This document shows positions 42,431-53,112 of a stretch of DNA of 64,000 nt, piece after piece. This DNA comes from Oscheius dolichura (Eukaryota; Nematoda; Chromadorea; Rhabditida; Rhabditidae). Positions within the stretch are counted from its first letter, which is position 1; the number at the start of each line of letters is the position of its first letter. The notes below the pieces were generated by a model. That model did no database searches and was not told the origin of the DNA. It was given only the letters and a program-made list of their open reading frames with translations. Where the stretch lies: positions 11,098,001 through 11,162,000 of the forward strand of contig OW051495.1 of the NCBI GenBank assembly GCA_932521035.1, written 5' to 3'. The position numbers and the translations under genes were made by a program.

Positions 42431-42965
42431 ACCTCAGCTTTTGTTGGTCCATAAGCTTGACATATCACCGGTGAATGCTCGTTTTTTATTTGTTTTACTG
42501 TTAATAAAGTTCAAAATTTGTCTCATTCTTCTCTCTGGAAAGCGGCTGCGAAAGAGAAACTGTCTCCGCTCTGATTCATTTAGCCGAATAGGTCGGAGAA
42601 AGCGAAAAGAGACGGAAAAACCTTGACTTCCTTCCGTTTATCAGCATAGTTGGGAATGTTATTTGCGGATCCCGTTTGTAGACCATTTATTGAACCGTAA
42701 ACAGATTCCCACGAGTCTCCTTCGCCAAACTGATACCAAAAGGCAAACTCATGTCTAGTTTGCGGCAAAACCAAAACATACTCCAGTTCAAAAGGCGAAG
42801 TTAAAGTGAAAATGGTATCCAGCGGACGAGAAATGTCAAAGAAATACGAAAAAAAGTGGAGAAAAAGTGCAGAGCGAGCAGTTTTATACGAAGAAATAAT
42901 TGCTTGCGACTATATGAACACATATCTTTTTGTTGCTCTTCTTCGTTTCTCAGTACCGGCGTCCA

Positions 42966-44136
42966 TCATTTTTTGGCCACTTTCATCGGCTTGTCCTTTT
43001 CCCTCGGTTGCAATATATGAAATGAGCAGATGTTATTGGCGTCCACCACCATCATGGCCGCGTTGTTATTGAACTGGCCACAGTAGTGAGGAGCGGAGAA
43101 GATCGTCACAAGCTTCTTGTTTGCCATGAACTCGTAGCCATCCTGGACGACCTGGTGAGCCCGGGCAATCAGATCCACGCCCAATTTGTAGGTATATTCA
43201 TCGACCACATCACAGCCGAAGATGTAGCTGACGCCGCGGGTATTGGTGTAGAAGCCGGTGCTTGACTTGTCTCCCGCAGTCTTCTTGGCATTTGGGTCCG
43301 GGTCGGCCCAGAGCAAATCCATTAGAAGAGATGGGTTCGGGGGATCGAGAGGCTTCTCCTTCACATCACGCAACTGTTGAAGGCTGGTCAAGAGGGGCGA
43401 GATGCCACCGTGCATACAGAGGATGCGGCCACCGACGAGGGCCACGTACGGCATTTGGGCAAAGACGTCCTGAAAAGGAGACTGGCCAGCTCTTTTTTGG
43501 CAGTCTTACCTGAAACGTATTCCAAATACGAACATCATAGCGTCTTTGGCATTCTTCGAAGAATCCATAAGCTCGATTAATGGCTGGACATTCGTGATTT
43601 CCACGCAGAAGAAAAAAGTTCATCTCATATTTGACTTTGAAAGCCATAAAGAGCAGAATGACTTCAAGATTTTGATGTCCACGATCGACATAGTCCCCGA
43701 GGAAGAGATAGTTGGAATAGGGCGGGAAGCCGCCTCGATCCAACAGGCGCAGCACATCCGAATATTGGCCATGCGTATCGCCGCAAATCTTGACGGGTCC
43801 GTCTATTTCGATCATAAATGGCTGGCGGACGAAGGATTCTCTGGAAAAACTTCATTAACCATCAACCTAACTATTGCGAATGGCTAGAAGAACAAGAACG
43901 AGCCTAGCTATGGCGCAGAATGCCACAATGGTGTCAGCTTTGACGGTCTCCGTCAGGGCGCAGCCGGGTGTTCCCACGCTGAGGATAGTAGCAATAAAGT
44001 CGTCTATATCGATGGTCGAGTCTTCAACTTTCTGCTGCTGCTTGTCGTCTTCATTCTTCTTCTCCGCATCTTCTACATTTTTCGTCTCACAGGGATTGTT
44101 GTTGGCATCATTGCTGGCGACATCCGCGTTGCTCAT
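42966..44136 (-). CDS. PP1-type serine/threonine phosphatase
   Basis: PPP-family catalytic subunit of about 350 residues. Metal and catalytic motifs are present: '[15 protein letters not shown]' (Thr where most have Ile), '[14 protein letters not shown]', '[17 protein letters not shown]', '[10 protein letters not shown]', '[12 protein letters not shown]' and '[17 protein letters not shown]'. The SAPNYCG of most PP1 reads SAPHYCG here. The N-terminus is acidic and poly-Gln-like ('[15 protein letters not shown]') before '[13 protein letters not shown]', and the C-terminus ends 'KPMKVAKK'. Divergent PP1 copies of this type in nematodes are often sperm-enriched (family knowledge). The first intron seems to start with GC rather than GT. 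Confidence 0.88.
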
Positions 44137-44282
44137 TTTCGAGAAGAGAAGAGACCAACAGCCGCCCCGAAGAGAGATTAACCAATGGAATGAGCCCTTG
44201 GCGAGTTAATTCTAACTTTCTACCGCTTCTTGACATGAAGTCGACAGCTTTTAGTTGTCAAGCTGGGATTGTCAAGACTTGG

Positions 44283-44659
44283 CCGGTCTATTTTTTTCTT
44301 CCGTAACTAAGTTCCGGGTTAATTGTTCTTGGGTAACTAAGTTCCGCCGTGGATATTTAACCCATATTTATGTTATTTTTCAGCGGACAACCACCCCCCT
44401 CCCTGGTTGGGGCTCCAAAGTCGACATGCCGAATTCTCACTGGGGGTTTGGAGCTCTGTAATATTTTAATATCATAATATTTGAAATTCCAGGGTAGGAA
44501 AATAAGCCTGCGGCATGTCGACTTCGGAGCCCCAACCAGGGAGGGGGGTGGTTGTCCGCTGAAAAATAACATAAATATTAGTTGAATAACAAAGGCGGAA
44601 CTTAGTTACGCAAAAAAAATTAACCCGGAACTTAGTTACGGAAGAAAAAAATAGACCGG
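44283..44659. mobile_element. long inverted-repeat (foldback/MITE-like) element
   Basis: Arms of roughly 140 bases mirror each other: the left starts CCGGTCTATTTTTTTCTTCC and the right ends with its reverse complement. Both arms contain GTAACTAAGTTCCG units and a block 'GGGGCTCCAAAGTCGACATG' / its near-inverse, around an approximately 80-base AT-rich centre. A further GTAACTAAGTTCCG inverted pair lies just outside (44653-44703). No coding potential. It sits between the phosphatase and a receptor. Confidence 0.8.
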
Positions 44660-44818
44660 AACTTAGTTACGGAAGCGAAAAAGGAGGCGTAACTAAGTTC
44701 CGGCAGCCCCAAACAATGGCTGGAAGAACCGTAGAATGACAATTTGAATATTTGATTAAACTGATATTCTAAAGATAAGACGTCATAGAATATCAGGCCG
44801 GCTACACTTGCAAATGTA

Positions 44819-45998
44819 CTACCATTGCCGTGCACTTGTTTCGTACAGCTCGCCTAAAGTTCGTTTTCTCTTAAATCCTAGTGATACTTGCTGTAATGAG
44901 GCCCTTAGAGTTTTGCTAAAGAAAATAGCAAAATAACAATTGATCGAAGAGTAGAAGTCGGTGATAATGCTGTTCAGAGAAGTACTGTCAGGAGACGGAA
45001 TCGGAACCAGCAGCACCATGAGTCCCGTGTAGGCGAGGTAGATGATTTCTACGCTAAAGAATACGGACGCGCTTGAGCGGAAACGACGCAACTCACCAGA
45101 AAACAGAGAATATCAAGTTGGCAGCCGCTTTTTCCGCGTTGGAAATCTATTTATGCCCGGTTGTCAATATCTTATCTGTGTTTTACCTTGGTAACCACTC
45201 GACAACGGCAACACACTTGGACGATGTAGAATCCTTGGGTAGAGAACATTAGAAATAGTTTTATACCCTCCACAATGTAACTGTAGCGGTACAGCTGGAT
45301 CCTTTGCTCTTGTTCCGCAAATATGGTCAGAACATACTGGAAAGAGTTTAATAAACGAGGAACACCGGCAAGTTACTCGAAGTTCTCTGTCAGGAAAGAT
45401 GTCATATTTCTTTTTCATGATGAAGAGGACCACGAGGGCCACGAGGAAGGCGGGAACGACTTGTAACAGCCATATTTTACGAGCATACCGATGCCGCCAG
45501 ATCTGAATATAAGGGAAGAGGAACTCAGTCAATATAAAATAGGATAGACGGCGTTCATCATACCTTTTCATGTCTCAATGGCCATAGGAAAGCAGTCGCT
45601 CGATTGCTAGCGATGGTTATCACACTGAATCCTAAAAATTGCCCACGGTTTTTTGAGGGGGTCCCTATTTCACCTTGAGCATATCGACAAAACCAGGTGA
45701 TGGTTAATGTTACATTTGGATGGATAATTTTCAAATAGTCATCGTCAAATGGTTGAAAGACTCTCCAAGCCGGAAGTGACACCCCGATGAAGTTGTTCAA
45801 TATAGCCAGCAGGTCAACAGCAGCCAGAACTAGGAACATTTGATAGAAAGAAGTAGAAAAAGTCTTGTTTCTGTCTTTGAAGACAAATAGAAATATTGTT
45901 GCATAGATAATGGCAGTAACCAGGGCGAATCCTGAGGCAACAATGGAGCCAATGTCAATGATCTCGACCATAATGGCGTCCGGGGGAGAATTAGCCAC
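44819..45998 (-). CDS. 7TM chemoreceptor, Srg/Srv-like
   Basis: Exon 1 reads 'MVEIIDIGSIVASGFALVTA' with TM1, then 'TSFYQMFLVLAAVDLLAIL' for TM2. The next has 'GFSVITIASNRATAFLWPLR' followed by HEKIW, the NRxTAxxxPxKHEKIW-type block at the end of TM3 in Srg/Srv receptors, then 'LLQVVPAFLVALVVLFIM'. A middle exon reads 'IFAEQEQRIQLYRYSYIVEG' and 'FLMFSTQGFYIVQVCC'. The last exon has 'FFSVEIIYLAYTGLMVLLVP' and 'FYSSINCYFAIFFSKTLR'. Two possible start codons (45998 or 45974). Expected in sensory neurons. Confidence 0.8.
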
Positions 45999-46211
45999 AG
46001 GTGATTTTTTAGTCGTGTAAACTTGATTTCAACCGGCGTAAATGAGCAGGGAGAAAAGCGAAATTGCAGCTGTTTTATAGGAAAGCACATCACATAAAGA
46101 GAAACTATGTACTCTATGCGGTTCGTGTATGGGATTCCCCTTGGGTACTGATTTAAATTAAAGATAGATACCAGAGTAACACTTTATATTCAAAGTCAAA
46201 CTGGTGTGTGT

Positions 46212-47754
46212 TTACGCAGGTTTCGTAAAATCGACAGCTCCAAGGCCAATTTCGGTTCTTACTCCCTTCCTGATCACTCCAGCTTTCCAGACTTTGAATT
46301 GTCGGTTGATGCCAAGTCCAATGGAATAGTAAAGATTTCCTGGATTGGCAGCTGGATGTACGTAGACGAAGACTCTCTCGTTTATCAAATACTAAACGTT
46401 TTTTTCTCATTAGGCGGAAAGAATGTGTGTTCCTACCGTCACATGATTCGATCTGATGCTAATTTCCATTTTGAATTGCGCTTTGGGTGCGAATGGGCAG
46501 GGATAGTAGGCGGCTTTAGTCCAAGTGCCCCATGCACCGGTAGTAGACGCGAGTGAGATCAGTTGCCAAGAGCGTTTGACGGCCATATGGATTAAGGGAG
46601 ACTTGTTCTGAGAGAAGAGACTGGCACTCCAGAGGGTTGCGTTCGGCTTCCCATCCAGATCAGGAGGACAGCAATCTGGCTGGACTCCTTCTATCACAAG
46701 CGTGTCGTCAATTCTAAGTGGTCCGTCAGGGAAAACGGCCTCGAAGAGGTATACTTGGGCTCCCTGTTTGCCCACATTCACATATTGGAAAGAGGAAGTA
46801 GGCGGTGGAGGAGTCAAAAAACATTGGATAATGAAACATGATACCAGCATACCGGAGGTGTCGGCTTCCTAAACGACAGACATGTTCCGCTCTTCTTTGT
46901 TCGAGGAGTAGCACAGATATATGCAGCCCTAAAAGATATGTTTACTATTCGATTCCATCCGATTCAGTACTTGTCCGAGGTCAATCTCGTGGTAGCATAT
47001 CCCAAGTTACGGTCGTCACTGTTTGTGATGACGTACTGTACAGCCACCTCTTCATTCTTGCCCATTGACGGGTCTCTGCAAGTCCTGAAGAAGATCGACC
47101 CCCCTCCAAACCAGAAGCGGGTTATTTGTCCGTCAGTTAGGTCTAAAAATCTAAAGTTTAGAATAGTTTTTACAGGGAGAGAACTAATAAGTCTGCTGAG
47201 ATCATAATCCGAATCTGGAACATAGAGACCTCCACCGTTGTCTTCACAGTCTTGTACAGCTTGATTGTAGCCGAGGGCTGAAACGATGTGTTTTATTTCG
47301 GTCGAAGCTAAAGATTAACTAACGTCTCGTGTTAATGGTGAAGCAAATGTCATCAGCATAGTTTCCTCCATAGGTTTTGCTCGCGCAACGTGCCGAAAAG
47401 GCTGAAAAGTTTTGTTAGGACTTCTACGGTATATTTCAGTTGAAGCCAATGAATGTGACTCACTAATCTCGCAAAGCTGGGTTCCTTGGACTACAAGTCC
47501 GTTATAGTTACTTCCCGGACTGGTATCCCGCCTGGCGATCGTGTCCGCTGTCCGACATATCTCTTCACACTTCTCATCTTCAGCTACAGCTACTCCGCAT
47601 CTCAAATCTCTTGAATTCTCGTTATTCTTCGGAGTGTAGCAGTTGTATTCCTTCATCTCATCTGAAATAATCATTAGAAAGTGGAAGACTTGAGCTTATT
47701 CTTACCGTAGGTTATAGCATGAACGCCTACGAAGAGGAAGAAGAATGCGAGCAT
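46212..47754 (-). CDS. C-type-lectin-like plus galectin-fold gene, copy 1 (joint possibly broken)
   Basis: Signal peptide 'LAFFFLFVGVHA', then a Cys region 'DLRCGVAVAEDEKCEEICRT' and 'CASKTYGGNYADDICFTINT', leading into a C-type-lectin-like stretch 'LGYNQAVQDCEDNGGGLYVP', 'ITRFWFGGGSIFFRTCRDP', 'NLGYATTRLTSDK'. Downstream lies a galectin-fold domain: 'YVNVGKQGAQVYLFEAVFP', 'IDDTLVIEGVQPDCCPPD', 'SPLIHMAVKRSWQLISLA', 'CPFAPKAQFKMEI', last exon 'AANPGNLYYSIGLGINRQF' to stop at 46212. Galectin sugar residues (HxNxR, WxxE) are altered. Between the halves I find an in-frame TAG (46869-46871) and no AG acceptor; the galectin half can instead start at a Met with a hydrophobic lead (46850). Either two genes or a damaged fusion. 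Confidence 0.6.
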
Positions 47755-48016
47755 CTCTCTCAAACGTTTTCTCCGGGTCGGTCCGGGGCTTTTATAACTG
47801 TTGCGGGGGAATGCACGTCGCATGGAGATTGTTCCCAAGAGTTATCTTCGCCATAAAAGCCGTTCTCCGTACAGCTTTTACAGAATTTTCAAGTGTCGGG
47901 AGAAAAGAAAAAGGCAACGTTTAGGTCAGAGATTGCCCCCCAGTGTTCCCCGGTACAGTATGCCAAGTTCAGATTTATTTTTTAAAGAAAATTTCAGCTG
48001 GATGTGCCTTTATTCA

Positions 48017-48683
48017 TTAACCATAAAAGTCGACAGCTCCGAGGTCAACAGGGGTTCTTACTCCATTCCGAGTCAGATAAACCTGGTTAATATAAAAAGT
48101 GTTGTCGATGCCTAATCCAATGGTGTAGTAGAAGTTTTCGGGATTAGCAACTGGGTGTCGGTATGTGTAGATCTGATTATTGGTCACAAACTGTAATGCT
48201 TTCCGTTAAATGGCATGGAAGATAGCACTTACAGCGATGTTAGCCTGGTTGATTTGGATGTCCAGAGTAAACATCATATTAGGTGCAAATGCAAGCGGGT
48301 AGAAGACCTCTCTAGTCCATTGGCCCCATCCGCCAGTTAGAGCAGTGGCAAATGCAAATTGTTGCCAACTACGCTTGACGGCGAAATGGATTATAGCATT
48401 CTTGTCTTGTGAAAAGACGCTGACACTGTAGACGGAAGCATTTGGCAGTCCTTCCAAGGCGGGAGGACAACAATCTGGTTGGACTCCGTTCATCGAGACC
48501 ACGTCGCCAACTTTAAGGGGTCCATCAGGGAAGCAAGACTCATAGAGGTTCACAACTTGACCACCTTTTCCAACATTTGACACTTGGAAAGAGCAGGCTT
48601 GAGCCTTAAAAAGTATTACATATCGACGGATAAGAAGAATCTACCCCTTGAACAGCTACGAAGAGAAGAACGAGAGCAAGCAT
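48017..48683 (-). CDS. secreted galectin-fold protein, copy 2
   Basis: Signal peptide 'LALVLLFVAVQG', one 40-nt intron, then a single galectin-like domain: 'SFQVSNVGKGGQVVNLYESC', 'FPDGPLKVGDVVSMNGVQ', 'DCCPPALEGLPNASVYSVS', 'AIIHFAVKRSWQQFAFAT', 'WGQWTREVFYPLAFAPNMM' and last exon 'VANPENFYYTIGLGIDNTF' ending 'DLGAVDFYG'. True galectins lack a signal peptide and carry HxNPR and WGxE; here HFAVKR and WGQW replace them, so lactose-type binding is unlikely as usual. This copy lacks the C-type-lectin-like region of its neighbours. The gene is clean and complete. Confidence 0.78.
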
Positions 48684-48889
48684 CTCTCAAAAAATAAATT
48701 TACAGAGACGGGCCCGGATTTAAGTAGCGCTCCGTGTGGGAAAAAGGGCTATTTCACAGGAATTAATTGAAATCCTTATCATAAACGTCGTCTTTGCACA
48801 GATTTTACAGAAATCGCAAGACTCGCGGGAGGAAGAAAAACTATATGATTCTTTTAGATCACAAAATGCCACACTTTATGCTCGGTAGG

Positions 48890-49060
48890 CCTCTGGGACT
48901 GGGTTCCTTAAAATAGCGGCATACACAGAGCAGGTCTCCAGGATTAGCAGCGGGATGCTGGTATGTATAGCCAGTGCCTTTGAGCGCATACTGAAACATT
49001 TTTTATCATCAGATGGGTAGAAAGAGTGTACGTACACGATTTTCATAGGGATTCCTGCAA
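48890..49060 (-). pseudogene. relic of a galectin-gene last exon
   Basis: On the minus strand an intron with good GT and TTTCAG is followed by 'YALKGTGYTYQHPAANPGDL', matching 'YVLNGDSYTYQHPVANSGEL' of copy 3, after which similarity is lost and a stop follows. No other domain parts are present. Remnant of a deleted copy. Confidence 0.65.
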
Positions 49061-49191
49061 TAAACTCCGCCTTTTGACTGATCTTCTACAGTTTAAAAGT
49101 CACGAGAAAAAGGAAAAGGTATTCAAGGTATTTATTGCCAAAGCCATTCAATAGGGAAATGTCAAATTTCATTTGGATGCTCATTTATTTC

Positions 49192-50599
49192 TCATCCGTT
49201 AGTTGTGAAATCGATAGCTCCAAGCCCAATGTCTCTTCTTTTTCCATTCCGGATCACCGCGATTCTTGTAACTTTAAAGCTGCGATTGATACCGAGTCCA
49301 ATTGAATAGTATAGCTCTCCAGAATTTGCAACAGGATGTTGATATGTATAGCTATCCCCATTGAGCACATACTAAATGTTTCACCTTCCATTGGTATCAA
49401 TATTTGGACTCACACGCATGTCATTGGGAGTGTTTTCGATTTCCAAAGTGAATTGTGCATTAGGTGAGAACGGGCATTTATAGTAAACATCTTTCACCCA
49501 AGATCCCCATCCGTCAGTAGTTGAGACGAGCACGAAAAGTTCCCAATTACGCTTGACGGCCAGATGGATTAGGGGAGACTTGTCTCGGGAGAACATGTTG
49601 ATACTGTAGATGGAAGCATTCGGCATCCCATCCATTCCCTCTGGACAGCAGTCTGGCTGGTATCCTTCCATGGAGATTTTATCGCCAATTTTAAGAGCTC
49701 CATCGGGGAAGCAGGTCTCAAAGAGGTAGACTGGTGTTCCCGGTTTGCCGATGTTCACATAATGAAAAGAGCAGCTAGGTGGATCCTCAAGAATAATGTA
49801 TGCTTTTCATAGTTAAAAAGCTTACCCGCTGTCTTAATGACACACAAGTTCCGCTCTTCTTTGAGGGGGAAGTAGCACAGACATATGGAGCCCTAAATAT
49901 ACGTTTATTATTCGATTCCATTCGATTCATTACTTATCCGAGGTCAATCTCGTGGTAGCATATCCCAAATAACGGTCATCGTTCTCCGTGCTTATGTACT
50001 GTACAGCCACCTCCTCATTTTTACCCATTGACGGATCTCTGCATGTCCTGAAGAAGATAGAACCTCCTCCAAACCAGAAGCGGGTTATTTTTCCATCAAT
50101 CAAATCTAAAATGTTACCCTTTAGCTCAATCTTCGCTATGGTTGAATCAATGAATCTGTGAAGATCATAGTCCGAGTCGGGGACAAAAAGGCTTCCGCCG
50201 TTGCCTTCACAATTTTGTACAGCCTCATTGTAGCCCAGAGCTAAAACAAAACGTTTTGGGTACTTGAACCGGTAGTCAACCTCTCGTGTTTACAGTAAGA
50301 CAAATATCATCAACGTCGTCTCTTCTAAAAGTTTTACTGGCACAACGACCACTAAATGCTGAAAACTTTCGAGTGGAACTCCGTTGCTAAAACTAACTGA
50401 TTTCACATAGGTGACTTCCTGAGGTCACAAGCCCACTGTAGATCTTTCCAGGGCTTGTGTCCAATTTGGATATCGTGTCCGCTGTCCGACACATGTCTTC
50501 ACGCTTTTCATTTTCATCCACAGCTACCCCGCATCTCTCATATGTGGGGTGAGTGACGGATCGACCATTCTCACAAGAGTAATGCTCACCATAAGCCAT
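49192..50599 (-). CDS. C-type-lectin-like plus galectin-fold gene, copy 3
   Basis: Same order as copy 1. First exon reads 'AYGEHYSCENGRSVTHP' and 'ERCGVAVDENEKREDMCRT'; then 'LGYNEAVQNCEGNGGSLFVP', 'ITRFWFGGGSIFFRTCRDP' and 'YLGYATTRLTSDK', a short exon 'SICLCYFPLKEERNLC', and the galectin domain 'SFHYVNIGKPGTPVYLFETC', 'GDKISMEGYQPDCCPEGMD', 'SPLIHLAVKRNWELFVLV', 'CPFSPNAQFTLEI' and 'VANSGELYYSIGLGINRSF' ending 'IGLGAIDFTTNG'. A 56-nt intron starting GTCATT and ending TTGAG would join both halves in frame. The signal peptide exon seen in copies 1 and 2 was not found; 50600-50860 may hold it. Confidence 0.65.
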
Positions 50600-50899
50600 C
50601 TTTATATCGTTTTTATATATTTTTTGAACACCTTGGTGGGAGCGAAATCGAAAAAATGATTCTCTTGATGAAGTCCAAAGGAAAAAAAGTCGGTAAGAAG
50701 GACACCGCTTTTCTCCACTCGGTATGTGATGTTTCAGGCGTGACTACAGTCTTGTTTCGTATCATTTTTGTCCTCGTTGGTCTTTTTGCAGGATACTTTC
50801 CACCTGTAGAGAGTATAAACAAAACGATGGTGAGTAGTTCATAAACCATTACACCCAAGTTTTCGACTGCCCGAAAAAGAAGGTCATACGATACACGAA

Positions 50900-51560
50900 A
50901 TGCCCGTTAGCTTGTTAACCGTCAACATTTTACTCTTCATTTGTTCAGGTAGTGCTTTTTTTCTTTAAAAACTACCCCCTTTTCTAGGAATCGTCGAGTC
51001 TCGAGGACATCATGGTCATCATCACGGAGGGGGACACCATCACTTTGGAGGGCACCATTTTGGAGGGCACCACCATTGGGGACCGCATATTAACCACATT
51101 CATCATTTTGGGGGGTGAGCCAATGACTTTTATTTTCAGTAGCTTGATACAGCGCAGCTGGTGGAAGCAGCTCTGGAGGGTATGGAGGGATAGGCCTTCT
51201 GGGTCTCATGGGAATGGGAGGTATCATCTTCTTTTCATTTTAATGGAAACTTTGTAAAGGATATGGAGGTTACGGAGGTTATGGTAACTATGACTACAGT
51301 AACTATTACGGGAATAACGGCTACTACAATAACTATTATGGCAATGGCCAGCAATATGGGCAGACGTCTGCTTACGGAACCGATCAGGCCTGTTGTAAGA
51401 CCTGTTTAAATCAAAGGTCACGGCGCTTCTAATTTCAGCTGGACAATTTGTTGACTACGTAAATGGCGTTGCTCGGTACTACTGTAATTGTGGAAGCTAT
51501 GGGACCAATTATCAATGGAGCACCTGTACCGTCTCCGGGCTCTACAATACTGGAAAGTAA
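50900..51560 (+). CDS. glycine-rich secreted peptide with Cys module, copy 2
   Basis: Signal peptide 'PVSLLTVNILLFICSG', then His/Gly-rich 'RGHHGHHHGGGHHHFGGHH', Gly/Ser, and Tyr/Asn-rich repeats ('YGGYGNYDYSNYYGNNG'), then after an intron 'GQFVDYVNGVARYYCNCGS' and 'YGTNYQWSTCTVSGLYNTGK'. The C-terminal module is nearly identical to copy 1 while the repeats differ, so the module is under the stronger constraint. Five exons with introns of about 45 nt. Secreted; antimicrobial or cuticle-associated role is only inferred. Confidence 0.75.
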
Positions 51561-51894
51561 AGAAACAAAACTTAGTCTTGTTATTTCCCCTCGCTATGAT
51601 GCCTCATAAATTTACCAGTAATAAATATTTGTTGTCTGTTTTACTCGTTCAACAGACAACAGAAAACAAAAACATAGACGGATGCACGTTGGACCCGGTA
51701 GTTTAGCGAATAGTTCCTGGTACTTATTGGTTCCATCAAACCACTAATTCAAGGCCACAGCGAGGACAATAGTATCTGAACGTGAGGTCAAATTCTTGAA
51801 AACCTCATTTCCTTAGAAGATACCAATCGCTCAATTCATCTTCTCGCTAGGCACGCTGGCTATAAATGGTCACGGCCCGCTTACTCCAATATAG

Positions 51895-52114
51895 AAAAGA
51901 TGGCCAGTGCCCCTACTCTACCTATGGACAGTATCCCTCTTATGGAACAGCGATGTTGTTGGTTTTGAGACTGGCCATGCCCTACCCATAACCTTTAGCC
52001 GGTCAATTAGTTTACTACGTGAATGGAATAGCCAAATATTATTGCAATTGCAGCACTTATGGAGCAAATTATCAATGGAACACGTGCTTAGCCTCTGGAA
52101 TGTCCTATGGATGA
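51895..52114 (+). pseudogene. decayed glycine-rich gene copy, C-terminal module only
   Basis: A short Tyr/Gly-like frame ('QCPYSTYGQYPSYGT') loses frame before the splice site, then the module 'GQLVYYVNGIAKYYCNCS' and 'YGANYQWNTCLASGMSYG' follows. There is no signal peptide or main repeat. A TATAAATG at 51861 remains. Likely a truncated copy, though a different frame gives a hydrophobic lead 'PLLYLWTVSLLWNSDVV' that splices in frame and might serve as a signal. Confidence 0.5.
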
Positions 52115-52262
52115 GAAAATAGATGCTAAAATGTTGCTAATAATACATGTTTGATAAACAAAGACAATGAAAACGGTTTCCTCTTCACCAAACTATGGGC
52201 AGTCCATAACGAGGCCGCGACTTTGGGCTGTTACACAACTGTCCACAAGACCAGCCGTCGTC

Positions 52263-52891
52263 ATGAGAATTTTACTCATTTCGCTAGCTGTCCTATTTTT
52301 ACTTTCTTCTTTAGCTGAGTGCCGAGGAGGAGGAGGAGGAGGTGAGTTCATTATTTTAATTTTAACATGGAGGGCTATGTCTTCAGGTGGAGGTCGAGGC
52401 GGAGGAGGAGGACGAGGTGGGGGAGGAGGTCGCGGTGGAGGAGGTCGTGGTGGAGGAGGTCGTGGTGGAGGATATGGACGAGGAGGGGGAGGATGGGGAA
52501 GCCGGGGAGGTGGCCGAGGAGGATGGGGAGGAGGATGGGGAGGAGGACATTCCCATGGAAGTTCCGGAGGATCCTGGAGAGGAGGCGGTGGTGGTGGGGT
52601 AGGCCTCCTCGGAATGCTCCTTGGATACAACAACTACAACGGCTACTACGGCAATTACGGCGATTACGGCTATGACTACAGTCCCTACTCATACTCAAAC
52701 TATGGGGTCAGCCAGCAGTGCAGTAAGTTTCTTGTTCGCACGAGACAGTTCGCAAATGTTCAGCGGGTCAATTCGTCGACTACGTCAATGGCATTCCCCG
52801 CTACTACTGCAATTGCGGAACTTATGGAACAAATTACCAATGGAGCACCTGTTCCGTATCAGGAATGTCTGCCGGTAAAAAGAAAAAATGA
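52263..52891 (+). CDS. glycine-rich secreted peptide with Cys module, copy 3
   Basis: Signal peptide 'RILLISLAVLFLLSSLAECR', then GGRGGGG repeats (Gly/Arg here instead of Gly/His), 'GSRGGGRGGWGGGWGGGHSH', a hydrophobic 'GVGLLGMLLGYNNYN', Tyr/Asn repeats, and after an intron 'GQFVDYVNGIPRYYCNCG' with 'YGTNYQWSTCSVSGMSAGKK'. An intron of about 46 nt interrupts the first Gly block. Arg-rich Gly repeats would make the peptide cationic, which fits an antimicrobial role. Its 3' untranslated sequence is duplicated at 55721. Confidence 0.78.
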
Positions 52892-52910
52892 TCCACAAAC
52901 TCCCCCCGTT

Positions 52911-53020
52911 GTTTTATGGTGCAAAATATGTTATAAAGGTCCTTACAACTCTTTTAATCAGTAATTTTTTTTAAATAAATAAATATTGGCAGTAACGTTC
53001 ATTGAGATGGACTAGAATAG
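52911..53020. repeat. 3'-UTR segment duplicated at 55721-55827
   Basis: About 110 bases just after the stop of glycine-rich copy 3 match 55721-55827 at most positions, including 'ACAACT', the AATCAGTAATTTTTTT run and AAATAAATAAAT (poly-A signal). A direct repeat 2.8 kb apart. Confidence 0.7.
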
Positions 53021-53112
53021 CTGTTGATTACTATAATTACGGCGTGTTCGTAATTGCTTTGATCAGTCACAATAGCAGAATATTTGGACAGCCTACATAT
53101 GATATGCTTCAT

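Noticed and set aside
52370-52680. Long overlapping frames in the Gly-rich region (Pro-rich, Glu-rich and Arg-rich versions)
   Set aside because: They are by-products of GGA/GGT repeats; only the Gly frame has a signal peptide and joins the conserved module.
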